Source: Ustilaginoidea virens
Taxonomy: Eukaryota; Ascomycota; Sordariomycetes; Hypocreales; Clavicipitaceae
Reading direction: 5' to 3'
Assembly (NCBI RefSeq): GCF_000687475.1
Contig: NC_057321.1
Location: 1,736,001 to 1,800,000 of the forward strand
DNA: 64,000 nt
A model generated the notes under the pieces. The model did not search any database. It was not told where the DNA came from and saw nothing but the letters and a program-made list of their open reading frames with translations. A program made the position numbers and the translations under genes. Below, one piece after another: positions 23,721 to 35,360 of this stretch. Positions within the stretch are counted from its first letter, which is position 1, and each line of letters begins with the position of its first letter.

Positions 23721-23998
23721 TATAATACTAGAATGATAATCAAGCTAATTCTATTATAGCAGTAGCTTAACTAATTATTATACTAGTAGCCTAATCGACT
23801 TAACTTCCCACTAATCTCCTACAATATATAGCCTATTAGGTAATGCAGCTGCTTGAATAATAGACTTTTCACCTTACCCTAGCTTTATTTAGCTAAAGCT
23901 TTCGTTTATCTTTATAACTCTTTTTCCTTCTTTTTCTCCTTTTCTTATTCTTCTTTCTCTCTATCTTTCCTTTTATTATTATAATATATATAAGCTTA

Positions 23999-24688
23999 AT
24001 ACTCTATAGACCTTATCACTCGATATTACTATAGCCGACTTTATAAGTATTAACCTATGTATTAAACGAAAGTCCTATTAGAACCTTAACGATATTGCCG
24101 ATAAATATAGGAAAGATAGCGCAGAATTTATACTAGTAAAGCACTTCCTTTCTTATCGAAAGTTCTTACCCCCGTATATTATCGCAATAGTAATGCCTAA
24201 TCAGGTTTTATCTGGATTAAGCTTTAGAAGATCGTTAGCCCTACCGTCTAATAATCTACTCACTAAAACCCTCCTAGACGAATGCAACCTAAACGACCCT
24301 ATACCACTCCTTACTATAGTTATCGCTAAAATAGTATAGGGTCCACTCGACCGCAATTCTAAATAGCAGGGTATATATTTAGTTTACAAATAAATTTTGG
24401 ACGATATACCTTAATGCCCTACCTCTATTATTAATATATAGAAAGCTTCCTATCCGGCTAAGGTCACCCCGCCTAAAAAAATAAAGCGATTAAAACTATT
24501 GATCGAGACCCTAAAGAAGCAATCGAAACTATCTATCGAGACCCCTATTAAGCAACCCGATATAGACTTAATTAATATACAGCCGATACTACTACTAGCC
24601 CTACCGGCCCTAAACGTGCCGTTTCCCCTACCTAACGCACTAATTGCCTCACTGCAACTCCTATTATTACAGACTGTTTTGCTAGTAC
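23999..24688 (+). pseudogene. Extra reading frame downstream of E4 integrase (first part)
   Basis: After a pyrimidine-rich spacer (about 23880-23990), another plus-strand frame of about 230 codons begins, interrupted only by ex-Gln TAG/TAA codons. It encodes a Leu/Ile/Lys-rich protein with a KKIKRLK basic patch and no motif I recognise. It is cut at 24688 by copia E5 and continues in frame at 31890. It could be an accessory frame of E4, or the gag of an adjacent unrecognised element. Function unknown. Confidence 0.5.
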
Positions 24689-25016
24689 TGTCGGAATCGC
24701 TGTCGCAAGGTGCCCAATTGGGCACATTGCGACGGATGTGCCGCGCACACCCGTTGCGCACGATGTGGCCACTTTTGCCCCTATGCCCCTGAGCCCGGTA
24801 GGGCACGCGGGCAGCCCGGCCCGACCGCGCCGATGCACGTGACTACGGCACGCACAAAAAGGCCACATCGTGTAATTACTCTTTTGCTTCCTTTCTTTCC
24901 TCTTAGATATTCAGTCATTAGTAAAGTCAATAAATCCTTTACTTAGTGACCTCACGGTATATGATACCACGCGCGCGACCCTACGTATAACTGGGTACCC
25001 CGAGTTTATATCAATA
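24689..25016 (+). repeat. 5' LTR of E5
   Basis: A 328-bp repeat starting TGTCGGAATCGC and ending TATATCAATA (CA lost to TA). It contains a near-perfect 32-bp palindrome at 24702-24733 with one mismatch between its 16-bp arms. It differs from its partner only by transitions. Confidence 0.9.
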
Positions 25017-25379
25017 CTGATCAGTGGTGATAACCACCACTCACAGGATAATATCCCGCAAAGAACGGTGCATTATAGATCAGCAAGATATTAATATCGA
25101 AGAGGCAGTTAAGCTTTCTTAGCTGTGCTAACTAGAGGGAGAACGATTTATAACCTCTCCTTCCCCTCGTCTATCACGAGGAAGAAACTTATGCTAAATA
25201 TCACGATCTTTAAAGATACCCTTAGCATTTAGGAAGAACGATTTATAACCTCTTCCTATTCTTTCTTTCTTTTACTACTACAATAAAAGCCCTCTCGAAT
25301 CTTATACTCCTTGTAATACATCCCCCCCCTCTCTTTAAACCCTCATCTCAACACTATAGCCTTATCACAACAACTACGA

Positions 25380-28300
25380 GAGCTACCTAAAAGGATATAA
25401 CGATTTGCCTTACTCTTTAACGACAATTAGACCAACGCTATAGAGCTTGTCGACCCTGATAATGCTATAAATGTACAGCTACACAACCGTATCGCGTTCC
25501 TTATAGATACTTATGAGGAAAACACCTACCTAGATGATGATCTCTAGGAATAATTCCGCGAGGATTATAGCGAGTGGAATGAAGCCCTATTCCGCCGTAT
25601 TAACGCTTAGGTTTTACGGCAATTCCGCTCAATATTACGGGAACGCGGCGTATATATTGGAGTATCGGGTTCCCTAATAACACCAACCCTACTTGAATGC
25701 CTTTAATAATAATAGAATCCACAATGGCCTCAAGAGGAAGTAACCCGGCAACTTGCTCGTAGTGTATTCCTATCCCGGCTCAACCCTACTAGGGAAGCCT
25801 TACTACCTATCGGTAATACCGAGCAAGAGATACAAAGGCTTTAAAATACGCCCTCATACACACGCATAAGGCCCTTATCATTATCATCATCACGAGCCCC
25901 TATAATAGTTGTGCGAATACCCTCACTAAGGCTTGCGTTACGGCTCTCACAAGCCCCGTCAACGCTAAAGGAATTCGCAACACTAATGGCACGATTATAG
26001 TCATAATAACCTATCGTCCCCCCCTCTATATCGAAGAAGCATTATGCCCCTGCGCCTGCCCCTATTAAAGAAGAAGAAGATAGGGGCCGGTCCTAATAAC
26101 CAAAAGGGAAGACGCCTATTTACAATAGGCCGCTATTCGAAACAGGGGAAAGCTCCCATCATCAACAACATGCAACGGCCGATAATTACAGCCTATAAGA
26201 CCGACCCGATTAATCATATTAACCTAGGGATTATACCCCTAGCCGAGGCGGCTATCTCAATGCCCCTCGAGGTCATAATATGCCCAATAAGGGTCGAGTT
26301 ATAGGCCCCAATAATATGCTTCCTTCAATAGAGGACCCGGATGACGATGATACCCACTAAACCAACGCTGCCGCCTGTGATACCAGATATCGGGCCTAAA
26401 CGCCTCATCCGACAATGCCAAAAATAGGCACGGCACCTGGCCCTTCCCGTTAATATCGGCCTACTTAGGCCGATGAATGGACGGTTTTAACAGGAGTACC
26501 GGTAAACCTAGACCGACCCGGGTTATAGGATAACCCCGCCAGAGATCCCGCTAGCTTACCGCAAGGCTACCGATAAGCCGTTCCGGAATACCCTCTAGAA
26601 TACCCCCAAGAAGATCATACCCGATATAGGTTCAGCCAAAAAGATTATACCCGAACCGGGTTTGATAATATATCGAAGAAGATATCTAACCTCTTATGCA
26701 GCTATCGTACAGAGGATAGATATAGCGGCAAAATGGATGATTTCCTTATACCAAAGGTTATATCTTTTAAAAGCAAATGCCGCCTATTAGGATTACCCGA
26801 TAATGCATTCGCTAGAGCCTTCTAAATCATACTTATTAGCGATACTAAGACCTATTACTTTAATAACATTAAACATATTCGCAATACCCTCACTTTTGAC
26901 GATATAGTCCGCAAAGTTAAGAGCTATTTCGAAAATGAGAGCATAGAGCAATTCTATTTGCACCATTAGAATAGAATAACACTCCAATCAACTATCGCAA
27001 AACATCCCGATAAGTCAAAGCTAGAATACCTTAATATCCTATTAGAAGAACTTCAATGCCTACATTATAGTCTTTTTCCCCCTTTTACAGCTAATATAGA
27101 GCTTTATCGGCAAGTGCTCAACGCTATAAGGGATACCCCTAAGTATAGCCAGGCCTTATATCGTTATGCCCCTACATTCGAAGGCCTCGCCGCTAACCTA
27201 TGGCAATCCCTTTCTATCTATAAATCGGTCTATACAAATCAATAGCATTATTTCCTTTAATAGCAATAATATCACAATACTAACGATATTGATAACAATA
27301 TGGCGCTATTTACAGACCGTAGATATAGTCAATCCAACGATTGGCACTAACGCCCTCAACGCCGATTCGGCCTACAACAGCAGTATTAACGGCAATAATA
27401 AAATCGCGCCTTTCTAGCTAGGCCCCGTCAAAGACGTTGCTTTATTTATAATAAATCAGGATATTAGTTATCTAACCATACTGACAAAGAGCAATAAGAA
27501 TTAAAGGCACGATAGCTAAAGAACCGTTCTAACCGTACCGCCCCTAATAATAAGAAATTCCGCATTTTCCTATAGGAATACGAGGGGCCCGCATAAGGCC
27601 TCGAAGATGCCGATTTTAATAATATCGTTAAAAATATTGAAGTTATAATAGCAGGGGATATATAATGGGATGCAGAGAATGCTATCACACTACAAATTAT
27701 AGCCACTCAGTACTTCCTAGCCCCTATGCAAATAGAACCATTACTTTCTTTATCTATCGAAACGTTATAAGCCCTATAGGATGAATCATGCCGATATACC
27801 TTCCTATAGATTAACCCCTTCCGAATGCCCTTACTACTACTAGACCGTAATTCTGCCTTTCTAGAAGAAGAACGCTATAGTGACTATACCTTCCGCGGAA
27901 TCCTACCGGATACCGGCATTTCCGGCTTATCAATAGTAGGCCTAGGTCAAGCAAAGGCCCTAATGAGATTAATAAAGACCCTGACTATCGAGACGACTGA
28001 CAAAAAGCACATAGTGAACTTCGGCGCTAGCTCTGCCACATCTTCCGGCATATTGAATATCCCTACGATATTTAGGAACATCCCCTTCCACATCCTTAAT
28101 AGCGGCACCCCCTTCCTTTATTCTATTATGGATATAGATAGGATAGGCGTAAAGCTTAATAATATTAATAACCTATTAATCCAAGGGGATATTAAGGTCC
28201 CTATTATCAGGAAATGGGGATATCTATAGTGGACTCTTAATACCACAGATACTACTGCCTTCCACCTCTTATTATAGGAAATCCGTCAGCTTCATCATCG

Positions 28301-31274
28301 ATTCGGGCATCCCTCCATCAATAGGCTTACCAAATTGCTTCAGCGGGCTAGTTATAATAATATTGACCGTAATATCATCGAGAAGATTACCTATATATGC
28401 TATTAATGCCAGATAAACGCAAAGGCACCCAGCCGATTCAAATTCACGCTTAAGGATAACAATACCAGCTAATTCAACTATAAAATTATTATTAATATCC
28501 TTCACATTAATAATCAGCCGGTATTACATATTATAGATGCCGCGATAAGCTTCTAGGCAGCTAGGTTCCTTAATCTATAAAGATAGAAGGCCTAAGATAT
28601 TTAGAATGCCCTTAAGGAATACTAGATTGATACCTATCTTGGCCCGCCAGACTGGATAATTTACGATGCCGGACCTAACTTCGCTTCTGCCGAATTCCAT
28701 TATAATGCCCGGCTTCTATCTATCAATATGGATGAAATTCCTATAGAAGCCCACAATAGTATCGGCAAAATCGAGAGATATCACGCCCCATTATACAGAG
28801 CCTATACTATTATTAATAAAGAAGTAGGCGACCTATTAATAAGGGAACAGAAACTATAGCTAGCTATTAAAGCTATTAACGATTCTGTTGGGCCTAACGG
28901 CCTAATACCCACGTTATTAGTCTTTAGAGCGTATCCCCAACTTATGGATGATTTACCTCCTAGCTTACTAATATCATAATGCGCCTTAACGTTACGAAAG
29001 GCTACTAATAAAGCTAGGAAATGCCTCGCTAAGCGATAAGTTCACAATGCCTTTACCCAATGGAACGGCCTAGATATATAGCCTATCCACCGACTACCCC
29101 TATAGTCCGATGTATAGGTATAGAGAGAAAAGGGTGGATGGCATAGGCTATACCGGCTAATCAGCCTCGATAGTAAGACCTACATCGTATAAATGCTATA
29201 TAGCCCTATTAAGTTCCAATCAATAGTCGTCAAGCCTTATAACCACGACCCTGATAGTAATCCTGCTGCTAACGATCCCGAAGATATCGTCTATAACAAA
29301 GGCCCAGCCCGCCCCAGCAGGCTAGAAGTCAGAATACCGGCTATAGCCACACCTTTAGCCGCGATAATACCTACAGCCGAGACATTATCGCCGACCCCTA
29401 ATAGACTACCTACAGCCGAGATATTATCGTCGCCAACCCCTAACCCAGCTAGGATACCGGCATTACAGCCAGTATTACTATTACTATCACCAGCAAGGGT
29501 AGTATCCGACGTCATGATTAATAAGGACCAAGAAGAAGCTCTTATTAATGCTATAGCTTCTAATACCATTATTAACGTATCTTTCTTAACCGCGAAAGAG
29601 TAAGCCGACCTGCAGTTTATTAGCCAATTACGCCGGGAAGGGAAGATTATAACCCCTAGAGCCCCTTTCGAATAATCTAACCGTATAGAGATAGAAGCAT
29701 TATAAGCCCACAATATATTCCGATTTATTACCTTTAATATCGGTAAACATAGAGCCTAACGTCTCTTTAACTTACGTATAGTACGAGAAATCAAGGGCAA
29801 AGGCACGGACACCCTATATGAGAAGTCTAGGCTTATAATATAAGGCTATAGTGATAACGAGAAGCAATTAATATTGACTTAGTCCCCTACAATCCAATAG
29901 GCTAATTAACAGTTACTTATATTATTGGCCCCATCACTACAACGTTCTCACAACCTATTCCTTTAGATATATGATATCACGTAGGCTTATATGCAATCTT
30001 CTACTACCTTTAATAGATCGATTATCGCTAAGCTACCTAAGCAGATAGTATATTAATACCCCGATAATACCATTATAGAAGTGGTCAAGCCGCTATACGG
30101 AATAGCTGAGGCAGGCACCTACTAGTGGGCGATATACTTCCGGCACTATCGCGAGAAGTTGGGCATGACTATATTAACCTATAACCCCTATTTGCTGATA
30201 TCCGCCGGTAATGACGATACTAACCGCACTAGCGATACTAACCGTACTGATATTCCTAACCGCGATACTACTATATGCTTCGGTATTGTAGGTATGCAGA
30301 CTGACGATACCCTCGGCCTAAGTAATAATGCCTTCTTCTAACGGGAGGAATTAGAGCTTACTAAAGCAGGCTTTAACGTAAAGCCTAAGACGAGGCTATC
30401 GCTAACCGTGCCCCTAATATTTAACGGATGCATCCTAACGGCTGATAATAATGGTATAACCTTATGCTAGAAAGGGCAAAGTAAAAAGATTACAACCATC
30501 GATAAGAATACACCTATAGCCTAGTGTAATTATATCGAATAACGCGCTCGTAGCGCTTATATGGCTACGGTCTGCTAGCCCGAGGCGTCTTTTGACCTAT
30601 CTATCGCGGCATAATACTAACAACCTAACCCTAATGATATCGCGAGGTTGAATAAGCGCCTTCAATAGCAATGCGATAACCAGGATCGTGGCTTACGGTA
30701 CATCAATCTAGCCCTTACTATAGCTAAACTCTTTGTATTTGTTAACGGATCCTTTGCCAATAATAAAGATTTAAGCTCCTAAATTGGTTACGTGATTATG
30801 CTAGGGAACGAGGTAGATACAGCGGATAATGCCTTCAACCTAATAGGTAATATCATTACTTATAGCTCTATAAAGAGTAAGCATGTGATACGCAGCGCAC
30901 TCGCTTCGGAGCTGTATAGTATGGTACAAGGGGTCGATATCGCATATGCGATAGGCACGACCCTCAACATAATTACCAGCAGGTTAGGACTACTAAAGAT
31001 TCCTACGGTGGTATGCACAGATTCTTTTTCGTTATACGAATACCTTATTAAGCTAGGCACCACGAAAGAGAAGAGGCTCATAATAGATATTATAGCCTTA
31101 CGACAGTCATACGAGCGCCGGGAAATCTATAAGATTCGCTAGATTAACGGGAATGATAACCTCGCCGATGCAATAACCAAGGGAACGCTAAATAAAGCCT
31201 TTAAGACCTTCATCGACCAAAATAGGGCTGTTATACGTATAGAAGGATGGGTAAAGAGGCCGGTCAATATCTGA
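25380..31274 (+). pseudogene. RIP-inactivated gag-pol of copia E5
   Basis: Plus-strand fragments give the domains of a known fungal copia polyprotein. A gag region is followed by a damaged zinc knuckle (SNHTD context, about 27440-27480). The protease keeps PDTG near 27910. The pre-integrase segment reads LHHRFGHPSINRL (about 28290-28330), and integrase has YDAGPNF and SIGKIERYH (about 28665-28785). Reverse transcriptase has KSRLIIQ and the family-typical MQTDDT box (29825-30310). RNase H has SELYSM, CTDSF and ADAITKG (about 30910-31185). The longest uninterrupted pieces are 110-140 codons. The frame ends at a TGA at 31272. Stops are mostly TAG/TAA. Confidence 0.8.
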
Positions 31275-31556
31275 CTGCGTTTGGAAGGTATTGGTGATAT
31301 CATGGGTGGCAAGTGTGTGGATTTTCCTATGTTCAATGTTGTATTGTTTTACTGCGTTTATTACTGCCCCTCTTTGCCCCTTTATTTTGGCTGCGATATT
31401 CAACATACCGACTGTACGGTATGATGCCGGCCGCGCGGCGCGATAACGTTATCGCCGGCACAGCCTGCCGAGACCGCGCCGCACTTTTCTTTCTATATAT
31501 GCGCCTTACATCCTAGCGATTCCGATATTTGCTTCTATAAAAAGAGAAGCTGCTAG

Positions 31557-31884
31557 TATCGGAATCGCTATCGCAAGGTGCCCAATTGGGCACATTGCGA
31601 CGGATATGCCGCGCACACCCGTTGCGCACGATATGGCCACTTTTGCCCCTATGCCCCTGAGCCCGGTAGGGCACGCGGGCAGCCCGGCCCGACCGCGCCA
31701 ATACACGTGACTACGGCACGCACAAAAAGGCCACATCGTATAATTACTCTTTTGCTTCCTTTCTTTCCTCTTAGATATTCAGTCATTAGTAAAGTCAATA
31801 AATCCTTTACTTGGTGACCTCACGGTACATGATACCACGCGCGCGACCCTACGTATAACTGGGTACCCCGAGTTTATATCAACA
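31557..31884 (+). repeat. 3' LTR of E5
   Basis: The 328-bp partner, starting TATCGGAATCGC (TG lost to TA) and ending TATATCAACA. It is followed by the duplication agtac. Confidence 0.9.
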
Positions 31885-31889
31885 AGTAC

Positions 31890-32200
31890 CGCCAGAGTTT
31901 ATTTCTATGCTTATTAACTATGCTAACGCTATTCTTCAACACACTGCGATCATACCAGAATATATCGCCGCAATTAATGTCTATACTAATGCATTAAAAG
32001 AGAACGCCAACATAACGACACAGATAAATGCCACAACTATAGTCCTGCGCAGGAATAAGAAGACTAAGATCCCGGCCCTAATACTATCGACCCCGACCGC
32101 TAACGACTTTTAGCGCTCTAATGAGGAATAAGATGGACTTAATAGACTTAAGGAATGAATATTAGGCTACGATATTTTGCTGCCGGACGAGCTTACGACG
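31890..32200 (+). pseudogene. Extra E4 reading frame (second part) and repeat border
   Basis: Joining 24688 to 31890 (one target duplication removed) keeps the frame of the 23999 segment open for about 75 more codons to a TAG at 32111, and loosely to about 32200. No LTR of E4 is visible after it. From about 32,205 (a run of nine T) the sequence loses the repeat character and grades into unique DNA, so E4 seems truncated here. Confidence 0.45.
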
Positions 32201-32204
32201 ACTC

Positions 32205-33436
32205 GATATTTTTTTTTAATAATAATTCGATATGGGTGTCGATCTTTTTTTTGGTGGCGGCATCTATCACCCCACGTAATAGGAAGCATGTAATATAGAT
32301 TGGTGGATATATAGCTATGCCTTACGCACACCGTAGACGGAGAATAACCAAGCCCATTATAATACACATTCTGACCTTATTGATCGTGACATGGCGGGGC
32401 CGCAAAGTCCAGCCAAGCAAGCGCCGAGCTGCAAAATCCACCAAGCCCATTGTGCCCATTTCCGGGTGCCACCGGATGGATCGGCAACGCTTGCGTAGTC
32501 GGCAGAGGAAAAAGAAAGAAGAAAAAAAAAGTGAAAAAAAAGAACTCGATTCATCCGGATTACGGGATACATGGCAGAGGGCGATGACGGCGATGACGGA
32601 CGGCCTGCCCCCGCTGCGGGGAAGCAATTGCATGCCATGCGCTCACTGGCCCAGGCGGCCGCGCTTGTCGTCAACGGCGCTCCCCTTTGCATCGGCCGCG
32701 CACCTGCCACGCAGCTGCCATCAATTCAACCAGCCGCCAAAAAGCTGCCGCAACGCCATGTCAGCATGCAAAAATCATTAGGTACATCGACACCTAGGTA
32801 CCTACCCCAGGTACGCGCGGCGTTGCGCCCCAATCCGGTCGTGGGCGTGGCCCTCGCCGTTTTCAAAGGCCTTTGGTGCGATGCAACCACACCCCGACCA
32901 GCGCCCCCCCCCCCCAACAGCGCCAGCCATCCCGACGATCGATCCCCTCCGCATCAATCAGCTCATGGACAGCTCGCGACGTCCCCTTCGGCTCACCTTG
33001 TCCCGGCGGATATGCAGTCGCCCAGATGCTGCGAGTGCCCCAGCCGGCCTTGCAGCGTCCCCCTCCCTCCCTTAGGCCGCCCCCGTTCCCCAGCAGGAGC
33101 CCACAACATGGTTTGCATTTTGGGGGCCTTGCCTGGCGCGCGAGGGTCGGGGCAAAGCAAACTTTGGTGTGACTCCGGAATGAGCTAGGCATCGCTCAGC
33201 ATGATGGCATCTCGTAATGCCGGCCCGGGCTGCTGGTATAAAAGCCCACGATTGTGGCAGCATCTGTCCGAACCGCCCTGGGGCCAACCCTCCTTCTCCT
33301 GCCAACCAGAAACGCCAGTCGCCAGTCCCTTGATATCTACATAGACGGCCAGGCGGCAAGGCGGCAAGACATCAAGACGGCAAGACATCAAGACGGCAAG
33401 ACGAGCGCCAAACAAACTCAGCAAGCCGTTTCCAGA
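32205..33436. other. Repeat-to-gene transition; probable promoter region
   Basis: No supported gene. Composition changes within about 200 bp from A/T-rich, CpA-poor repeat to GC-rich unique sequence. The stretch nearest 33436 presumably holds the acetate-transporter promoter and leader. Several open frames here overlap on both strands and show no family features. Confidence 0.5.
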
Positions 33437-34360
33437 ATGTCTGTTCCGGGGCATGGCAACAACAACCACGTCGCGACCGAGGCCGCCTACAAGGAGGGCC
33501 AGGCCGGCAATCCTCTCCATCCCGATCCTGCCAACTCCGGCCCTGGAGGCGCCATCCCCAAGCCTCACCAGTCCATGGTCTCCCAAGTCTACGACCCCCA
33601 GTTTTTCAAGATTGCCAATCCCGGCCCCTTGGGTCTCATCAGCTTCGCCCTCACTACGTTTGTCCTTGGGCTCTATCAGTGCGGCGCTGGGTACGTGTTG
33701 AATCCACCCCTTTTCTCTCTCACCCCCCCCCCTTCTCCCCCCCTTCTGTCGTCCCGCCTCACCCGGAAATCCATTGACGAGTCTCTCTCCCACGTCGGTA
33801 GATTGCCCGGCTCCAACCCCATGGGCGGTGTGGGGCCAGATCAAGCCGTGTTCGGGCTGGCCGTATTCTTCGGCGGCGCGGCCCAGTTCATCGCCGGCAT
33901 CATGGAGTTTCGCGTCGGCAACACCTTTGGCACCACGGTACACTGCTCCTACGGCGCCTTCTGGCTAGCTTTCGCCATGTTCTTGGTCCCGTCGCTGGGC
34001 ATCAAGGACGCCTACGCGGGCGACGCCCGTGCCTTCAGCTTCGCGCTGGGCATCTTCCTCATCCTGTGGTGCTTCCTCACCCTCGTCTTCTTCATTGCCG
34101 CGCTGCGCACCAACATTGCCATTCTCGTGGTCCTGGGCCTCCTGGTGCTGGCCTTCTTCTTCCTCAGCGTCGCGCAGTTCGTCTCCACCACCCACCCGAC
34201 GGGGGCTAGGCGTGTCAATCGTGCCGGAGGCGTCTTCTCCGTCCTGTGCGCCACGGCGGCCTTTTACGCCGGGAGCGCTGGCATCATGACCGAGGCCACG
34301 ACCTGGGTCCGCCTGCCGCTGGGGGAGTTTGCTCGAGCGCCCAAGAGCCACACCGTGTGA
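33437..34360 (+). CDS. GPR1/FUN34/YaaH-family acetate transporter
   Basis: Predicted plasma-membrane acetate/monocarboxylate:proton symporter of the AceTr family (yeast Ady2/Ato, Aspergillus AcpA). Two exons, 33437-33690 and 33802-34360, give about 270 residues. The 111-bp intron (GTACGT...TAG) is a multiple of three without a stop, so the unspliced frame also stays open. The N-terminus is hydrophilic. The family signature N-P-G-P-L-G-L follows at about residues 60-70, then six membrane segments, with QFIAGIMEFRVGNTFGTT and CSYGAFWLAF typical of the family in the middle. The start was chosen at the first ATG giving the usual hydrophilic N-terminus; an upstream in-frame ATG at 33254 would add 61 atypical residues. 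These genes are often acetate- and carbon-regulated, which the sequence does not show. Confidence 0.88.
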   Translation: MSVPGHGNNNHVATEAAYKEGQAGNPLHPDPANSGPGGAIPKPHQSMVSQVYDPQFFKIANPGPLGLISFALTTFVLGLYQCGAGYVLNPPLFSLTPPPSPPLLSSRLTRKSIDESLSHVGRLPGSNPMGGVGPDQAVFGLAVFFGGAAQFIAGIMEFRVGNTFGTTVHCSYGAFWLAFAMFLVPSLGIKDAYAGDARAFSFALGIFLILWCFLTLVFFIAALRTNIAILVVLGLLVLAFFFLSVAQFVSTTHPTGARRVNRAGGVFSVLCATAAFYAGSAGIMTEATTWVRLPLGEFARAPKSHTV

Positions 34361-34821
34361 TTGATGTACGGATGGAACCGCTTGTCCGAGCCGAGGGGCA
34401 TGGTCGACTTGACCGTCTTGCTTGGATTGGGAAAGCGTCGCGAATGTGGCTCGCGGTCTTTGGTCCATTTCTTTTTCTTTTTTTTTCTTTTCAGAGTCCA
34501 TCAGTCCCCTCCCTTTCTGGTCCTTCATGCTCTCCGTGTTCGGTGTGAATTGAGAAAAAACGTTGGCTTGACCAGCCTTCGTCATGATGTTCTGGCGCTG
34601 TTTCTGGGTTGGAGTACTGTACACCCAATAGTCAACGTTTGATTGTCACTATTTATATATACTAACCAAGCTTTTGCAAGAATTGGCCACGCATATCGAA
34701 CGCAAGCTTATTGTCTGATTTGACCACTCGTCCAGTCCAATTCCCCCATATGCAAATTTACAATGGCTACTATACACCTTCACCCGCGGCCGCACCTAAC
34801 CACCCATTATTCCATCACACC
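34361..34821. other. Intergenic, convergent 3' ends
   Basis: This lies between two genes that read towards each other. It has T-rich tracts (about 34470-34490) and no coding signal. Confidence 0.5.
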
Positions 34822-35360
34822 TCACACATCCCTTTTGGCCTCTTCCGCCGCCCCCTTCACCTTTCCCTGCACCTCGGCAGCAGTCTCTTCCGCCTTGCCC
34901 TTGACTTCCTCCGCCTTCCCCTTCACCTGGCTCTTGACCTCCTCCGCCTTCCCCTTCACCTGGCCCTTGACCTCCTCCGCCTTCCCCTTCACCTGGCCCT
35001 TGACCTCCTCCGCCATCCCCTTCACCTGGCCCTTGACCTCGCTCGCCTTGCCCTTATGGGTAACCGCCTCGGCACTCTGCTTCACCTTCCGCCCCGCAGT
35101 AGCTTTCCCCCCCCAACCCTATGCGTCAGCGTTAACGATCTTGGCAGCAGGGCATAACTCGGTCCCGACCCACCGGCAGCTTCCAGCCCCGGAAGAACGA
35201 CGTGATCCGTAACCGCCCTATCGACCGTCTTAAGCCCGTCCTTGACGGTCTCGGTGGCCGTCTTGCTCCTGTATACGGAGGCGCTGAACGCCCGCGCGGC
35301 GTGGGCCCTCGCGCACAGGGGGAGCGCACGTCGCGCAGCTCGCGGAGCAATCAGAGACAT
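34822..35360 (-). CDS. Mitochondrial LEA-like 11-mer repeat protein
   Basis: Not a named gene, but the architecture is clear. The first 25 residues are Arg/Ala-rich with no acids (MSLIAPRAARRALP...), a typical mitochondrial presequence ending near RAFSAS. After TETVKDGLKTVDRAVTDHV, the C-terminal half consists of five to six near-perfect 11-mers of the type KGQVKGKAEEV, a group-3 LEA/CsbD-like amphipathic pattern linked to desiccation and stress protection. I infer exons 35174-35360 and 34822-35102 (about 155 residues). The only intron ending that restores frame is AAAG at 35103, although a better-looking TAG lies 16 bp upstream and would break frame. Donor GTGGGT at 35173, branch GCTGACG. 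The exon junction needs RNA support. Confidence 0.7.

Larger units (their letters stand above)
24689..31884 (+). mobile_element. Complete Ty1/copia retrotransposon E5
   Basis: A 7,196-bp element with 328-bp LTRs at each end and the target duplication agtac (24684-24688 and 31885-31889). It is transcribed rightwards. The purine tract AAAAAGAGAAG (about 31540-31550) precedes the 3' LTR. It is a different copia family from E2/E3: different LTRs, protein and primer region. It is heavily RIP-mutated internally, yet the LTRs remain GC-rich. It interrupts the extra reading frame of E4. Confidence 0.9.

Noticed and set aside
32571..33188. A 205-codon plus-strand frame before the acetate transporter
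   Set aside because: Overlapping frames of similar length occur on both strands; composition is Pro/Ala/Arg-rich, with no domain and no intron signals.
33185..33943. A 252-codon frame opposite the acetate transporter, and similar frames at 33965-34624
   Set aside because: Shadows of the sense gene in GC-rich DNA. The sense protein has family motifs and the antisense does not.
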